A stretch of DNA of 5,874 nucleotides from an uncultured Porphyromonadaceae bacterium (GTDB lineage Bacteria > Bacteroidota > Bacteroidia > Bacteroidales > CAMTPD01), in assembly GCA_947074265.1 (NCBI GenBank), contig CAMTPD010000117.1:1-5874 (forward strand), in the 5' to 3' direction. Every line of letters starts with the position of its first letter. The first letter of the stretch is position 1. The position numbers and the translations under genes were made by a program. Shown piece by piece: positions 5,694-5,874 of this stretch. The notes beneath the pieces are model-generated. The model ran no database searches, was not told the origin of the DNA, and saw only the letters and a list, made by a program, of their open reading frames with translations.

Positions 5694-5874
5694 TTTGTGC
5701 TCGATGCGCAAACCATGAAATATGATGATTTGGGCGTTGCATTGGGCTGCCGGCTGGCTTACGTTGAGATAGAAGGCTTTGCCGATTATGGCTTTACCTT
5801 TTCCGATACCTTCAACTGAGAGAAAGTACGCAAATTCTTGAACTACGAATATAAAGGTGGCCCTATTGCCATTG
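5694..5874 (+). pseudogene. Unrecognised protein-like reading frame interrupted by TGA, runs off window
   Basis: After the TAG at 5691 the same frame stays open and reads like real protein: FVLDAQTMKYDDLGVALGC, then RLAYVEIEGFADYGFTF and SDTFN. It stops at TGA (5817-5819) and then again reads coherently as EKVRKFLNYEYKGGPIAI to the window end. Codons here favour C in the third position (GGC, GCC, TTC, AAC), unlike the A/T-ending codons of the oxidoreductase before it. A Met at 5715 is the only likely start, and it would give a peptide of just 34 residues. I do not recognise the family. It could be the remnant of a separate gene joined to a broken oxidoreductase, or the 5' part of a gene with a nonsense change. 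Without the sequence beyond 5874 this cannot be settled. Confidence 0.4.

Overview
The window looks like a chromosomal segment from a member of the Bacteroidota, most likely order Bacteroidales; I cannot name the genus. Four things point there: a Bacteroides-type promoter (TTTG, 20 bp spacer, TAnnTTTG) in front of the B12 operon, very weak Shine-Dalgarno sequences, a surface-lipoprotein plus TonB-dependent receptor pair of the BtuG/BtuB kind, and a tRNA without an encoded CCA.

Left part (1-1362, + strand): the 3' two thirds of a tRNA-Thr(UGU) with a strong intrinsic terminator, then a gene-free stretch of about 450 bp. This stretch carries an exact 3 x 44 bp tandem array in which every unit contains a 26-nt palindrome. 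It is followed by a ComB-family (2-phosphosulfolactate phosphatase-like) gene, which ends at a terminator that can work in both directions.

Central part (1389-4735, - strand): a complete vitamin B12 acquisition operon. In transcription order it has a Bacteroidota promoter, a class-I cobalamin riboswitch whose P1 helix begins almost at the predicted transcription start, an expression platform of about 150 nt, a BtuG-like beta-propeller surface lipoprotein, and 13 nt later a BtuB-like TonB-dependent outer-membrane receptor. The lipoprotein would capture cobalamin at the cell surface and hand it to the barrel, and the riboswitch would turn the operon down when cobalamin is plentiful. No BtuCDF transporter genes are in the window.

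Right part (4736-5874, + strand): a divergently transcribed Gfo/Idh/MocA-family oxidoreductase that stops about 50 residues short of the usual family length. It is followed in the same frame by a protein-like but interrupted reading frame of different codon character, so the locus end looks like a decayed or rearranged junction.

Most of the window is ordinary for a gut-type Bacteroidales genome. The least explained signals are the 44-bp palindrome array (193-324) and the broken coding region after 5660.
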